A stretch of 64,000 nt of DNA from Bradyrhizobium erythrophlei (GCA_900129675.1 FSRD01000001.1:3275501-3339500), one strand, 5' to 3'; positions 42,434 through 51,823 are shown, counted from the stretch's first letter. The notes: generated by a model not told the origin, from the sequence alone. Translations and numbers: made by a program.

Positions 42434-44800
42434 CTACCCCGCCGCCCGCCGCGGCATCGCATCCGCGGCAACATCGGCCGGCGCGGGCACCTGCATCAGG
42501 ATCGTCTGGTTCGCTGTTGCTATCTCGATCCCGCATTCCTGGAATCGCCGCTTCATGCGGCGGTTGAATTCGCGCTGCACCGGCCAGCGGCCGGCTTCGG
42601 TACAGCGGATCTGGCCGACGATCGAGGCCATCGCGCCGTCCACCCGGTCGACGCCCCACAATTCGAGTTGGCCGCGGATCATCGAGCGGTATTCGGCCTC
42701 GTGGCGCATTTCGTCGACGATGTCCTTCAGGATCTGGCCGGCGCGATCGGTGTCTTCCTTGTAGGCCACGTTGACGCTGACGCCGGCATTGCCGGCACCG
42801 CGGCTGGCATTGGTGAGAGTCGTCACCGCGCTGAAGGGAACGATGTGCACCGCGCCGTCGGCGGCGCGCAGGCGGATGGTGCGGATCGAGACGTTCTCGA
42901 CCGTGCCCGATAGCCCCGACACCGTGACGTTGTCGCCGACCTGGACGGTGTTCTCCAGCAGCAGAAACAAGCCGGTGATGAGGTCCTGCACCAGCTTCTG
43001 CGAGCCGAAGCCGATGGCAATGCCGACGATGCCGGCGCCAGCCAATAAGGGGGCTACGTTGACGCCGATTTCGCTCAGCGCGGTCAAACCGACCACTGCC
43101 ACGATCAGGCACAGCAGCGCCGTCCGCAGCATCGGCTGAAAGGTGCGCAGCCGAGCCGCGCGGGCGTAATGGCCGTCGCGCGACAGCGCATTCACCTGGC
43201 GGTCCATCAGCGCGTTTGCGATCTCCCAGATCGCCGCCGCCGCAAGCGCTGCGATGCCGATTGTCACCACCGCCGACAACAGCCGGCCGCCGATCTGCCC
43301 GCCATAGAACCAGACCATGGCGTCGACACCCCAGACCTCCAGCAGGGCCACGAAGCCGATGAATGCAATGACGGAAGCGACGATCCTGCGCAGCAGCGGC
43401 AGATAGCGGTTGGCGCGGATTTCCAGCCCGGGGAAACGTTGCAGGAGTTCCGGGCTGATGCGGAAGCCGCGATCGATCAGGCTCAGCACCACGATGGTGG
43501 CGAGACGGCTGATCAGCGCGACCGCGACGGTGCCGACGAAATATTGCAGCAGCAGCGTGTAGCCGTTGTGGATATTGAGCGCCCACACCGCCCACAGCGC
43601 GAGGTCGAGCGCGATCGCAAGATAGTGCCACAGCCCGGCGAGACGATTGCGCACACGGGCCGCGGCGCCGTCACGGCCGGCCGGCGCGCGAATGGCCTCG
43701 GCGACGGGCCGGCGGCACTGCAGGATGATGACGACGACAAAGAGATGCACGACCAGCATCACCAGGTGCAGCAGCGCCGCATAGCCGACGCGATGCAGGC
43801 CGAGCAGCAGCGCCACGTTCGCAAAGGCGATGCCCGACACGGCGACGGTGACGATGCGCCGCGCCCAGATCTCGATATAGACCGCGGTCTCGGCGCCGAC
43901 ACGGAACAGACCGAACGGCCCCGCCAGAGCCCGCACGACGCAGATCAGCCCGCGCGACAGCGCGTAGGCATTCACCACCGCGAGGATCACGAGGCGGGTG
44001 GTGGCGAGATCGCCGATCCCGGTCCCCAGCAACATCGTGGCGACGCCGACGAAGACCAATACCGGAAGCAGCTCGAGCGCGAGACGTCCCAGCACGAACG
44101 GCAGCCGGACCAGCGATTGCCATGCGCGCGCCAAGCTGAGGTTCCGTCGATTCCGTTCGCCCGCCGCGGTGACATCCGCGGCCGAGGAGGGCGGATCGGC
44201 CATCGCCTGCGTCTGCGTCTGCGCCGGCGCACGCGCGACTTGCGGAATGCGCGCTTCGAGTAGCGCCACCGGCCGCTTGATCAGGCGGAAGATCAGCCAT
44301 TCGGCAGCCAAGGCGCAACCGAACACCAGCGCCAGTTTCCAGGCGATATCGAGCAACTGGTCATAGGCCGCGGGATCGTTGGCGGTCTGCACGATCCAGT
44401 AATAGAACGCCGGAAAGTGCGTCAGCGACCGCGCCATATAAGCGAACTCGTGCGAGATATCGCCGACCTGCTCGGACACCGTCAGCAGGAGCTGGGCGCC
44501 AAGGCTGTCCGCCGTGAGCGGAATCGCGTGGTGCGGTTCGGGCGCTGGCGGTGCGGCTTGTGCCGGCGGCGCGGCTTTGGCGATTGCGCGCAAGATATCG
44601 ATCATCTGCGCGCGCTTGGCGTCGTCCTGCAGCGTATCGAGGGCGCGGTTGGCCTGTTCGGGCGTCAGCGTATCGCTGCCGCGGGCGGCTGACGCGGCTG
44701 CGTTGGGCGCGGCGCCGGTCTGTGCCAGAACAGGCCCGGCGAGCAGCGCGCAGGTGAGCAGGATCGCGGACAGGAGTTGGCACAGACGTTGGTGCGACAC
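42434..44800 (-). CDS. MscS family mechanosensitive ion channel (large type)
   Basis: About 788 residues from the GTG at 44800, which has AAGGGG seven bases upstream; a TTG at 44836 is the longer alternative. Residues 1-28 are a signal peptide. A periplasmic region (about 35-140) precedes ten or so membrane segments (about 150-590). The MscS core follows, with the pore helix region AGAGIVGIAIGFGSQKLVQD and then the beta domain with VGDNVTVSGLSGTVENVSIR, and the C-terminal vestibule. The build resembles E. coli YbiO. It would open under hypo-osmotic shock. It is a single gene. Confidence 0.9.
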   Translation of the reverse strand: MSHQRLCQLLSAILLTCALLAGPVLAQTGAAPNAAASAARGSDTLTPEQANRALDTLQDDAKRAQMIDILRAIAKAAPPAQAAPPAPEPHHAIPLTADSLGAQLLLTVSEQVGDISHEFAYMARSLTHFPAFYYWIVQTANDPAAYDQLLDIAWKLALVFGCALAAEWLIFRLIKRPVALLEARIPQVARAPAQTQTQAMADPPSSAADVTAAGERNRRNLSLARAWQSLVRLPFVLGRLALELLPVLVFVGVATMLLGTGIGDLATTRLVILAVVNAYALSRGLICVVRALAGPFGLFRVGAETAVYIEIWARRIVTVAVSGIAFANVALLLGLHRVGYAALLHLVMLVVHLFVVVIILQCRRPVAEAIRAPAGRDGAAARVRNRLAGLWHYLAIALDLALWAVWALNIHNGYTLLLQYFVGTVAVALISRLATIVVLSLIDRGFRISPELLQRFPGLEIRANRYLPLLRRIVASVIAFIGFVALLEVWGVDAMVWFYGGQIGGRLLSAVVTIGIAALAAAAIWEIANALMDRQVNALSRDGHYARAARLRTFQPMLRTALLCLIVAVVGLTALSEIGVNVAPLLAGAGIVGIAIGFGSQKLVQDLITGLFLLLENTVQVGDNVTVSGLSGTVENVSIRTIRLRAADGAVHIVPFSAVTTLTNASRGAGNAGVSVNVAYKEDTDRAGQILKDIVDEMRHEAEYRSMIRGQLELWGVDRVDGAMASIVGQIRCTEAGRWPVQREFNRRMKRRFQECGIEIATANQTILMQVPAPADVAADAMPRRAAG

Positions 44801-45128
44801 GAAGGCCCCTTTTTGAAAAATTATGCGCGACGGCAAGTCCGGAACCGGTATTGCCTTCGCGCAAGCGTCATGTCGGATCGCGCCTTTTCGCCGTTATCCT
44901 GTGTCGGAAGTTGGCCAGTGAGACGGCTTTGTCTTGGTATTTATTGTTGTATTTTCAATTGCGGTGCTGGGCTGCACTGTCATGGTATTACGGTATTACG
45001 TGGAAGCGGCTGACCCACGGTCAGATCGGTTTGCCTGGTAAACGCAGGGAACTTTCGGTTCCTGTCGGCGTCATCTAAATCGGCGTCATCTAAAAGTGAC
45101 GCGATCAGGCTTGGCGCGGGAGGGTGCC
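44801..45128. other. Divergent intergenic region
   Basis: About 330 bases between the mscS-type gene and the Spy-like gene. It contains a direct repeat, CGGCGTCATCTAAA (around 45066 and 45081). No gene is supported. Confidence 0.5.
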
Positions 45129-46352
45129 ATGTCGAAGTTCGGCATTGGAATTGCCGTTGTCGTTCTGACAACCCTGCTGTCGAGTGCGGCCCCAGCCGGA
45201 GTGCGTCTTGGCATCAGTCCCCTCGGGGTCGCGAGATTCGCGGTAGGGCGCGTATTGTCGCTGGGTGGGTTACATCACGCTCGTGGCTTTGCGCGTCGTG
45301 GCCAGATCCGAACGGCTTCCCTCAGACCGCAAGAAGTCCGCAACGCGATGGATTCCGGGCTTGGCAACCCGGCGGCGCGCAGGCAAATCGTCGCGGCCGC
45401 AGCGCTGGCGGGCTGGCATGGCGGTCGCACCGCGAACGGGTGGTGGCGACACGGCGACGGCGGATATGGTTGGGTCGGGCCGCTGTTTTGGCCATTCGCC
45501 ATCAACGATGTCTACGACTATGCTATCTGGGGCGACGGCATCGGCTTCTGGGACTACGGTTATCCCGACATCTATGCCGCGATCTTTGCGCCTTACGGGT
45601 ATGACGACCTTGCCGCCTATACCGGACCGGGCCCGCATGGCCGAAGACATCGCAGGGTCCCTTCGCTGCAGCAGCTCTGCGGCGATGACAGAAGCGACAT
45701 TGCCGGCCTCCCCATCGATCAGGTGCAGCAGGCGATCCAGCCGAACGAGGCGCAGCGCGCCACCCTGGACGATCTTGCCAACGCATTGATCTCGGCCGCC
45801 CGGATGATTCGGGCGTCGTGTCCGACGCAGACGGCGTTCACGGCGCCGGGCCGATTGGCCGTCATGCAGCAGCGCATCGGGGCGATGAAAATGGCGGCGT
45901 CCGCCATGCAGCAGCCGCTGGGGAAATTCTATGACCTGCTGGAAGACGAGCAGGAAACACGGCTCAATGCACTCGCCGAGGATCGGCGCAAGATGTCCGC
46001 CGCAAACGGGACCACGGAAGCGCCCGCCCAGGCTTGCGGCGCGGCGCAACCGGCCGCGTTGCAATGGCCGGCGGACGAGATCGAGGCCAGGCTGCACCCC
46101 AACGACACGCAACGCGCGGCGCTCAAAGCGCTGCAGGACGCCAATGCCAGGGCGGTCGAAATCCTCAACGCGGACTGCCAGCCGGACGACGCCACCACGC
46201 CGCCCGCGCGTCTTGACGCCATGGAGGGGCGGCTCGAGGCTCTGCAGCGAGCGGTCTATCTGGTGAGCGTCGCGCTCGAAAATTTCTATGCGACGCTGAG
46301 CGACGAGCAGAAGGCGCAGTTCGAGGCGATCGGACAAAAACGAACGGCGTGA
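45129..46352 (+). CDS. Spy/CpxP (LTXXQ) family exported protein
   Basis: About 407 residues from the ATG at 45129, with GGGAGGG upstream. Residues 1-23 are a signal peptide. An aromatic region (about 95-160: NGWWRHGDGGYGWVGPLFWP) is followed by two helical Spy-like repeats (about 185-290 and 315-400), each ending in an LTXXQ-type motif (LEDEQETRLNAL and LSDEQKAQFEAI). Periplasmic Spy/CpxP proteins prevent aggregation or tune envelope stress sensors. The duplicated domain and the aromatic insert are unlike E. coli Spy. Confidence 0.78.
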   Translation: MSKFGIGIAVVVLTTLLSSAAPAGVRLGISPLGVARFAVGRVLSLGGLHHARGFARRGQIRTASLRPQEVRNAMDSGLGNPAARRQIVAAAALAGWHGGRTANGWWRHGDGGYGWVGPLFWPFAINDVYDYAIWGDGIGFWDYGYPDIYAAIFAPYGYDDLAAYTGPGPHGRRHRRVPSLQQLCGDDRSDIAGLPIDQVQQAIQPNEAQRATLDDLANALISAARMIRASCPTQTAFTAPGRLAVMQQRIGAMKMAASAMQQPLGKFYDLLEDEQETRLNALAEDRRKMSAANGTTEAPAQACGAAQPAALQWPADEIEARLHPNDTQRAALKALQDANARAVEILNADCQPDDATTPPARLDAMEGRLEALQRAVYLVSVALENFYATLSDEQKAQFEAIGQKRTA

Positions 46353-46496
46353 TTTCCGATTCCATTTCCGTGGCTGAGCCACGGCCCGATTCTCCCCGGT
46401 CACGCCAGCAACCGACGCGATTGACCCTTCGTCTGACCGAAAAGCAGCCAACGTTTGCAAGCCTTCGCTGACAGCTCGAAAGTGAGTCGCTTTTTC

Positions 46497-46566
46497 CGTC
46501 ATGGCCGGGCGTAGCCGTCCGAAGGACGGCGTCGCTTCCGCTCGCCTGTGCCCGGCCATCCACGTC
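46497..46566. repeat. Palindromic interspersed repeat
   Basis: ATGGCCGGG (46501-46509) pairs with CCCGGCCAT (46551-46559), with an inner hairpin CCGTCC-GAA-GGACGG. It belongs to the REP-like palindromes of this genome and lies downstream of the Spy-like gene. Confidence 0.65.
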
Positions 46567-46615
46567 TTTCCTGGCCAAAGAAGAGTTTACGGTCCTCCGT
46601 CGAAAAGCCGCGCCG

Positions 46616-46654
46616 TTAACCAGCCGTTAACCGAGGCCGCCGATCATTAACCAT
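46616..46654 (+). promoter_or_regulatory. Perfect CtrA box plus half-site upstream of minC
   Basis: TTAACCAGCCGTTAA (46616-46630) fits TTAA-N7-TTAA exactly. TTAACCAT (46647-46654), a CtrA half-site, follows, ending 26 bases before the minC ATG. Control of the min genes by CtrA has been reported in Sinorhizobium meliloti; here it is inferred. Confidence 0.65.
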
Positions 46655-46680
46655 TCACTAAGAATGGCGAGTCGAGCACG

Positions 46681-47370
46681 ATGGACGCGATTGCGAAGGC
46701 CACACGTCAGCCAATCCGGATGAGGGGCCGCTCATACGTTGCGTTTACATTCTGTCCGGTGGTTCCGATCGCTGGCTGGCTGGAGGAAATAGACGTCACG
46801 CTCGGCCGCTCGCCCGGTTTTTTCGTCGGCAAGCCGGTGGTGCTCGACCTGTCCGCCGTGGACCTCAGCCAATCGGCCATCGCTCACCTCGTCACCAGCC
46901 TCGAGCAACGCAATATCCGCGTCCTCGGCATCGAGGGCGTGGATGAAGCCCGCCTCACCGCCAGCATGCCGCCGCTGCTGACCGGAGGGCGCAATTGCAT
47001 GATCGCCTCGAACGAACCGAAAAAGCGCGAAGCCAAGCCGAAGCCGGCGTCGCTCCTGCTCGAAAGTCCGGTGCGCTCCGGCCAGTCGATCTTTTGCGAA
47101 GGCGATGTGACGGTGCTGGGCTCGGTCGGTTCGGGCGCGGAAATCGTCGCCGGAGGATCCATTCACGTTTACGGCGCGCTTCGCGGCCGCGCGATGGCTG
47201 GTTTCAGCGGCAACTCGTCCGCGCGGATATTCTGCCAGAAGATCGAAGCCGAACTGCTGGCCATCGACGGCTACTACCGGACCGCTGAACAAATCGACTC
47301 CGCCTTGCGCAATCGGCCGGCTCAGGCCTGGCTCGAGGGCGACATCATGAAGATCACACCGCTGAATTAA
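46681..47370 (+). CDS. minC: Septum site-determining protein MinC
   Basis: A 229-residue protein. The N-terminal domain (about 1-100) carries GRSPGFFVGKPVVLDLSAVD. The C-terminal beta-helix (about 120-229) has the signature VRSGQSIFCEGDVTVLGSV, GAEIVAGGSIHVYGALRGRA and CQKIEAELLAIDGYY. MinC blocks FtsZ polymerisation away from mid-cell when carried by MinD. First gene of minC-minD-minE, with CtrA-like sites in front. Confidence 0.95.
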   Translation: MDAIAKATRQPIRMRGRSYVAFTFCPVVPIAGWLEEIDVTLGRSPGFFVGKPVVLDLSAVDLSQSAIAHLVTSLEQRNIRVLGIEGVDEARLTASMPPLLTGGRNCMIASNEPKKREAKPKPASLLLESPVRSGQSIFCEGDVTVLGSVGSGAEIVAGGSIHVYGALRGRAMAGFSGNSSARIFCQKIEAELLAIDGYYRTAEQIDSALRNRPAQAWLEGDIMKITPLN

Positions 47371-47390
47371 TTCGACTGAAGGAGATAGCG

Positions 47391-48206
47391 ATGGCCAAAG
47401 TCTTGGTCGTGACGTCCGGCAAGGGCGGGGTCGGTAAGACGACTACCACCGCGGCGCTCGGTGCGGCGCTCGCGCAAATGGGAGAAAGGGTCGTCGTCGT
47501 CGATTTCGACGTCGGCCTGCGGAATCTTGATCTCATTATGGGGGCGGAGCGACGGGTCGTATTCGACTTCATCAATGTCGCGCAGGGCGTGGCCAAGCTT
47601 TCGCAGGCGCTGATCCGCGACAAGCGCCTCGAGAATCTGTGGTTGCTTCCCGCATCCCAGACCCGGGACAAGGATGCCCTGACCGATGAAGGCGTCAGGA
47701 GCATCATTGACGACCTGCGAACCAGATTTGACTGGGTTCTCTGCGACAGTCCGGCGGGCATCGAGCGTGGGGCCATGCTGGCGATGCGCTATGCCGACGA
47801 GGCTGTCATCGTCACCAACCCCGAAGTCTCCTCGGTGCGCGACTCCGACCGCATCATCGGAATGCTCGATTCAAAGACGGTGAAGGCGGAGCGGGGCGAG
47901 CGGGTGGAGAAGCATGTGCTGATCACCCGCTACGACCCGGCGCGCGCGGCGCGGGGAGAAATGCTCAGCATCGACGATATCCTCGAGATACTGGCGACGC
48001 CGCTGCTCGGAATCATTCCCGAGAGCCAGGACGTCCTGCGCGCGTCGAACGTCGGATCGCCGGTCACCCTGAATAATGCAGCCTGCGCGCCGGCGTGCGC
48101 CTATACCGACGCCGCGCGCCGTTTGATGGGTGAAACTGTCGCGATGATGGTTCCGACCGAGCGAAAAGGCCTGATCAACCGGTTACTGGGACGGAGGGCG
48201 GCATGA
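47391..48206 (+). CDS. minD: Septum site-determining ATPase MinD
   Basis: A 271-residue ParA/MinD ATPase with the deviant Walker A motif SGKGGVGKTT (residues 9-18), VVVDFDVGLRNLDLIMGAE (switch I region) and CDSPAGIERGA (Walker B). It ends with an amphipathic membrane-targeting helix (GLINRLLGRR). MinD cycles on and off the membrane and recruits MinC. It starts 20 bases after minC and overlaps minE by four bases (ATGA). Confidence 0.97.
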   Translation: MAKVLVVTSGKGGVGKTTTTAALGAALAQMGERVVVVDFDVGLRNLDLIMGAERRVVFDFINVAQGVAKLSQALIRDKRLENLWLLPASQTRDKDALTDEGVRSIIDDLRTRFDWVLCDSPAGIERGAMLAMRYADEAVIVTNPEVSSVRDSDRIIGMLDSKTVKAERGERVEKHVLITRYDPARAARGEMLSIDDILEILATPLLGIIPESQDVLRASNVGSPVTLNNAACAPACAYTDAARRLMGETVAMMVPTERKGLINRLLGRRAA

Positions 48207-48484
48207 TGGATCTGCGACGGCTCTTCGGCAGCCGTACTGCTTCCGCGCCTGTTGCACGGGAACGGTTGCAGATTTTGCTCGCGCACGAGCGCGGTTTGCG
48301 CGGCCAGCCTGACCTGCTGGGACTGCTGCGGTCGGAGATCCTGGCCGTGGTATCCCGGCATGTCGTGCTCGATCCGGACAAGGTCATCGTCAGGATGGAG
48401 AGGGGCAAGACGGTTTCGACGCTTGAAGTCGATATTGAGGTGCCCAACAATTTCGAACGATCGAGAGCAGTGGCTGCCACATGA
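48203..48484 (+). CDS. minE: Cell division topological specificity factor MinE
   Basis: A 93-residue MinE with the basic N-terminal segment (LQILLAHERGL, contacting MinD) and the C-terminal domain (LRSEILAVVSRHV, VIVRMERGKTVSTLEVDIEVP). It stimulates MinD ATPase and drives the Min oscillation. It overlaps minD at its start and the following gene at its end by four bases each, which indicates coupled translation. Confidence 0.95.
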   Translation: MMDLRRLFGSRTASAPVARERLQILLAHERGLRGQPDLLGLLRSEILAVVSRHVVLDPDKVIVRMERGKTVSTLEVDIEVPNNFERSRAVAAT

Positions 48485-48768
48485 TCGCCGACAGCAACAG
48501 CAACATCGCCTGGCACAGGGTCCAGCTGAAGAAGAACCGCGACGCCGTGCGGGCGCTGGAAATTGCCCGGTTCAGGACCGGCGAAATCGGCGGTGCGAGC
48601 GGCCAGACGCAAAGCACGATCGCCAAACTGAAGCAGAGGATCGCCGAATCCGAGCGATGCATCGCTGCCCATGAGCGGCAAACCAAGCGGCCGGTCGCGA
48701 CCGACCTGCAAAGCCTCGCCCGCGTGAGCTGGAGCAGCTGGAACGGGCTCGGCGTCAGCCGGCGCTGA
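48481..48768 (+). CDS. Small coiled-coil protein coupled to minE
   Basis: A 95-residue product whose ATG overlaps the minE stop in ATGA. Residues 5-75 are a charged helical stretch (WHRVQLKKNRDAVRALEIARF, IAKLKQRIAESERCI) likely to form a coiled coil. The C-terminus is polar. No family is recognised. The overlap makes it the fourth gene of the min operon, so a link to division or to Min proteins is plausible but unproven. Confidence 0.65.
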   Translation: MIADSNSNIAWHRVQLKKNRDAVRALEIARFRTGEIGGASGQTQSTIAKLKQRIAESERCIAAHERQTKRPVATDLQSLARVSWSSWNGLGVSRR

Positions 48769-48791
48769 CGAAACGGCCAGACGGCCTGAAA

Positions 48792-48820
48792 TTGGTGGCA
48801 GCCCTGTCGGCTGCCACCAA
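48792..48820. terminator. Hairpin after the min operon
   Basis: A perfect 12-base-pair stem, TTGGTGGCAGCC (48792-48803) with GGCTGCCACCAA (48809-48820). It lies between convergent genes and is followed by TCTCGTT, so it may work both ways. Confidence 0.75.
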
Positions 48821-48825
48821 TCTCG

Positions 48826-49161
48826 TTACTTGAAGGGCGGGCTGTAGGAAGCGCGAAGCTGAGCCGCTTTTTGCCGAATCGGTATGATCTCGTCCTGTGT
48901 CAGCAGGCGGGTGAGCTTCACGTTCTGAAGGGTGCCGGCTGCGACAACGATGCCAGCGATCGCCGGCGCTGCACCAGGATCAGGCACGTCGAAGATTGTC
49001 AGCACTCCGGGGCCGTCGACCGGGGTGCTGTACATCGAAATCAATTTGCCGCCGGCCGCCTCGATCAGTTTCTTGGCCGCTTCGACGCGACTTACAGTCG
49101 GGTTCTCCAAAATGCCGTTGAGAGCGCGTGGCGTGTATTGTCCGGTGAGGCAGAAATGCAT
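48826..49161 (-). CDS. GYD domain-containing protein
   Basis: About 111 residues from the ATG at 49161, with GAGGAGA upstream. The sequence has the GYD-family layout: HFCLTGQYTPRALNGIL, VEAAKKLIEAAGGKLISMY and VLTIFDVPDPGAAPAIAGIV. This is a small ferredoxin-like alpha/beta fold common in rhizobia, with no known biochemical role. Confidence 0.8.
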   Translation of the reverse strand: MHFCLTGQYTPRALNGILENPTVSRVEAAKKLIEAAGGKLISMYSTPVDGPGVLTIFDVPDPGAAPAIAGIVVAAGTLQNVKLTRLLTQDEIIPIRQKAAQLRASYSPPFK

Positions 49162-49475
49162 GGCGATCTCCTCTGGTGTTTGGTTCAAACAACTAAGTCC
49201 CCATTGGGGTACCGCCGCCCGATCTTCCCGGCACAGACCGCGTGCGATGATTTTCGGCGCTTCGTTCCGCCGGATTTTTCTAATTCACCGCAACAAAAGG
49301 GGAGGCCTCTACTTGGGAGAACCGAGGCCTCTTCGCGGCTGCTTGCAGGCGCGCCGGACGTTTCAGGGGGCGATGTCCGGCTCCAGAAATGATGCGGAGG
49401 CTTCGGAATTCCGGCAATGAACATTACGAAGCTGTGCAGTTTCTTCGGAAGTAATCCGAATTAGTTTCGGCCCGG
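49162..49475. other. Intergenic region without a supportable gene
   Basis: About 314 bases. It contains two copies of the self-complementary octamer GAGGCCTC (49303-49310, 49325-49332), which could form a hairpin. No gene is seen. Confidence 0.5.
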
Positions 49476-50270
49476 TCATCCACCGCGGGCGATCTGCTCC
49501 CATTCCTTCAGCCGCGGCTGCGCAAGCGTTTTCCTCGCTTGTTCCAGTTCGGAGGCGCGCTGTGCGGCTGAGGCCATGGCGTTGGCGGCGACGTTGTAAC
49601 GGTCCGCCATATACTGAATTGGAAAGATGAATTGACCGTTCGTCACCTTGTAGATGCCGAATTCCGCCAGCAGAGCCGCGACGCATTTATCGTAAGCGCG
49701 ATAATATTCGTCCCGGGCCGCCAGCATTTTGGAAATCACCGCGGCGATTTCCGCGTGCCGCCTGTCGACGTCCTGCATAAACCTGCCGGCGGCATTCTTT
49801 TCCATCCTCAGTGAGAGCGCGTAATTTTCGAGCCTGTCGCGCTCGGCCTTGAGAAGGGTGAAGTAGCGCGGCATGAATGTCGTCGCGTTGGTTTCCGCGA
49901 TCTTCAAATCGCGGCGAAGGGCCTCGAGATCGGTGCGGCTCGCTGCCGCCAGGGTGACACCCCTCGAAAGCGCAGGTGGTTCGATTTCACCGGACAGCTT
50001 TTCAGCGGCAGCGCTGGTCTCCAGGGCGGCCGTGGTCGCCATCGCCATCAGCTTCAGGAATCTGTTTGACGGGTACCGTGCCAGCGCCTCGTCGATCGAG
50101 GCCGCATTGTTGATGGCTTCGAGCGCCATCTGGCTTTCCTGAGAGGCAATATTCTCCTGAAGCTTGCCCAGGTAATAGACCCCGACCGAGAGCGCCGCCG
50201 CAACGACGAACAGGAGCACGAAGGCGATCGCGATGCGCGCCTTCGCCCTCTGATCCGAAAGTGCTGCCAC
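49476..50270 (-). CDS. Membrane-anchored helical protein, unknown function
   Basis: A 264-residue protein with a GTG start at 50270. One membrane segment near the N-terminus (about 12-33) is followed by a long, mainly helical periplasmic part (about 35-264; QENIASQESQMALEAI, LEQARKTLAQPRLKEWEQI) with coiled-coil character. It resembles the sensor region of four-helix-bundle proteins but has no signalling domain. I do not recognise it. It is co-directional with the DUF2182/DUF1326 genes. Confidence 0.65.
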   Translation of the reverse strand: MAALSDQRAKARIAIAFVLLFVVAAALSVGVYYLGKLQENIASQESQMALEAINNAASIDEALARYPSNRFLKLMAMATTAALETSAAAEKLSGEIEPPALSRGVTLAAASRTDLEALRRDLKIAETNATTFMPRYFTLLKAERDRLENYALSLRMEKNAAGRFMQDVDRRHAEIAAVISKMLAARDEYYRAYDKCVAALLAEFGIYKVTNGQFIFPIQYMADRYNVAANAMASAAQRASELEQARKTLAQPRLKEWEQIARGG

Positions 50271-50366
50271 GGTGTTCGTTCCTGCTCGAGCAGCGTTATT
50301 CTACGCTTTTTCTCCCTGCTTGGCGATTGTCGGGCCCGGATGGGCAGTGGATTACGCTTCGTTTAC

Positions 50367-51143
50367 TCAAGGCGCGCGCGCAAGAACGATCAAGCCTGAT
50401 GCAATCAGGCCCACACCGGCGGCGCGGCTGAGCCGGTGGCCGAGCGGCAGCAACTTCTCGCACGCGACATAGAGGGCGATGCCGGCGATCCAGAACAGGT
50501 TCATGATACCGCTGACGAACAGCAGCGCCATCAGGAACCAGCAACAGCCGAGGCAGTAGCTGCCGTGCCGGAGCCCCATGCGCAATGCACCCGCTGCGCC
50601 CGGCCGCCAGTGCCGGCTCAGGAACAGCACCGGGCTCTGGCAGTAGCGCAGGCAAACGCTCTTGACGGGCGTGAACTGGTAAAACCCGGCCAACAGCAAA
50701 ATGACGCCGCCAAGCACGGCGCTGGTGCTCGCCATCGCCATCGACAGGAGGCCTGCGCGTTCGAGTGCCCACTGGGCCAGGGTCGCAACGAGGCTGAAGC
50801 CCGCCCATGTCAGGAGATAGCCACCGAGAAAGATCCACGCATCGAGGAAGGGGGACACCGATGCCGCTTGCTTGCGCTTGATGGCCGCGAACAGCAGGAC
50901 CATGGGGGCCGCACTCGACACCATCATGGCGATCATCATGATCGACCACATGATGAACATCAGCACGGCGTAGGACGTCGACCACGGCATCGACATGTCC
51001 ATCGGCATGTCGGCCATGTTCATGTCGATGCCTGCCCCGGCGAACAGATAGGCCCAGGCCAGCGCCGTCACCCCGGCAATGCCGCCCGCAACGATCAGGC
51101 GGTCATGCCGCAAGATTTGCTCGAGCGCTGACGTGTCGCTCAT
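50367..51143 (-). CDS. DUF2182 integral membrane protein
   Basis: A 258-residue protein with six or so membrane segments. The Met-rich loop MNMADMPMDMSMPWS, the MWSIMMIAMMVSSAAPMVLL segment and the CLRYCQSP and GLRHGSYCLGCCW motifs are hallmarks of DUF2182. The many Met, Cys and His residues suggest a metal, perhaps copper. The DUF1326 gene directly upstream is its usual partner. The joint role is not established. Confidence 0.9.
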   Translation of the reverse strand: MSDTSALEQILRHDRLIVAGGIAGVTALAWAYLFAGAGIDMNMADMPMDMSMPWSTSYAVLMFIMWSIMMIAMMVSSAAPMVLLFAAIKRKQAASVSPFLDAWIFLGGYLLTWAGFSLVATLAQWALERAGLLSMAMASTSAVLGGVILLLAGFYQFTPVKSVCLRYCQSPVLFLSRHWRPGAAGALRMGLRHGSYCLGCCWFLMALLFVSGIMNLFWIAGIALYVACEKLLPLGHRLSRAAGVGLIASGLIVLARAP

Positions 51144-51190
51144 GGAGTAACCTCGCTAGAGCGTTTTCGAGCGAAGGCTCCGGCGCAGCA

Positions 51191-51823
51191 TCAAGCCGCG
51201 ACGCCATCGGGGGTCTGGACGACGTTGGCAAGCGAGCTATGCGTGCCCTTGGTCTCGAACTTGATCGCCCCGGTCGAGCGGATGTTGGCGGAGGCAACTT
51301 CGGCGCCCCTGTGCTCAAAGCCTTCCGGCATCAAGACCTGAATGCGATGCGCAGCGCCCGTCACCGGGTTCTTGATCGGCTCGACCTCGGTCTCCAGCAC
51401 ACCCTTGGCGACCAGACGCGCGACGCGCCCGTTCTTGTCGAATGAAAACTCGAAGGGCGCAAACACCGGATCGTGGATATTGGTTACGATCACGCTGAGG
51501 ATCTGGAACAGCGTGCCCTCTGCGGAATGTTTGCCCGACATGATTTCGAACAGCGCCTGGCGCTGTTCCGGGGTAGCGCGCTCGTCGATAATCGGCTGCA
51601 GTTGCCCATTTCCCTCATGCAGCGCCCCGGGAAAATGTACGGTTCCGGCGAACACGAGACCATCAAGCCTGGTGCCCTCGAAGTGTCCCTTGGTAATCCT
51701 CATGCCGACCATGCCCTTGCAAAAGCCGTGGGTCGGCAGGGCATTGAAATCGCAGGGACAGCCGAACGCGCAATTGCAATTCTTGATCCATTCGCCTTCG
51801 AGGCGCCAGTCGGATGCAGCCAT
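51191..51823 (-). CDS. DUF1326 family protein
   Basis: About 210 residues from the ATG at 51823, with GGGAGG nine bases upstream. The conserved N-terminal cysteine cluster (NCNCAFGCPCDFN), followed by THGFCKGMVGMRI, marks DUF1326. The cysteines suggest metal binding. It lies 47 bases upstream of the DUF2182 gene and both run leftward, so they form one unit. The function is unknown. Confidence 0.9.
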   Translation of the reverse strand: MAASDWRLEGEWIKNCNCAFGCPCDFNALPTHGFCKGMVGMRITKGHFEGTRLDGLVFAGTVHFPGALHEGNGQLQPIIDERATPEQRQALFEIMSGKHSAEGTLFQILSVIVTNIHDPVFAPFEFSFDKNGRVARLVAKGVLETEVEPIKNPVTGAAHRIQVLMPEGFEHRGAEVASANIRSTGAIKFETKGTHSSLANVVQTPDGVAA

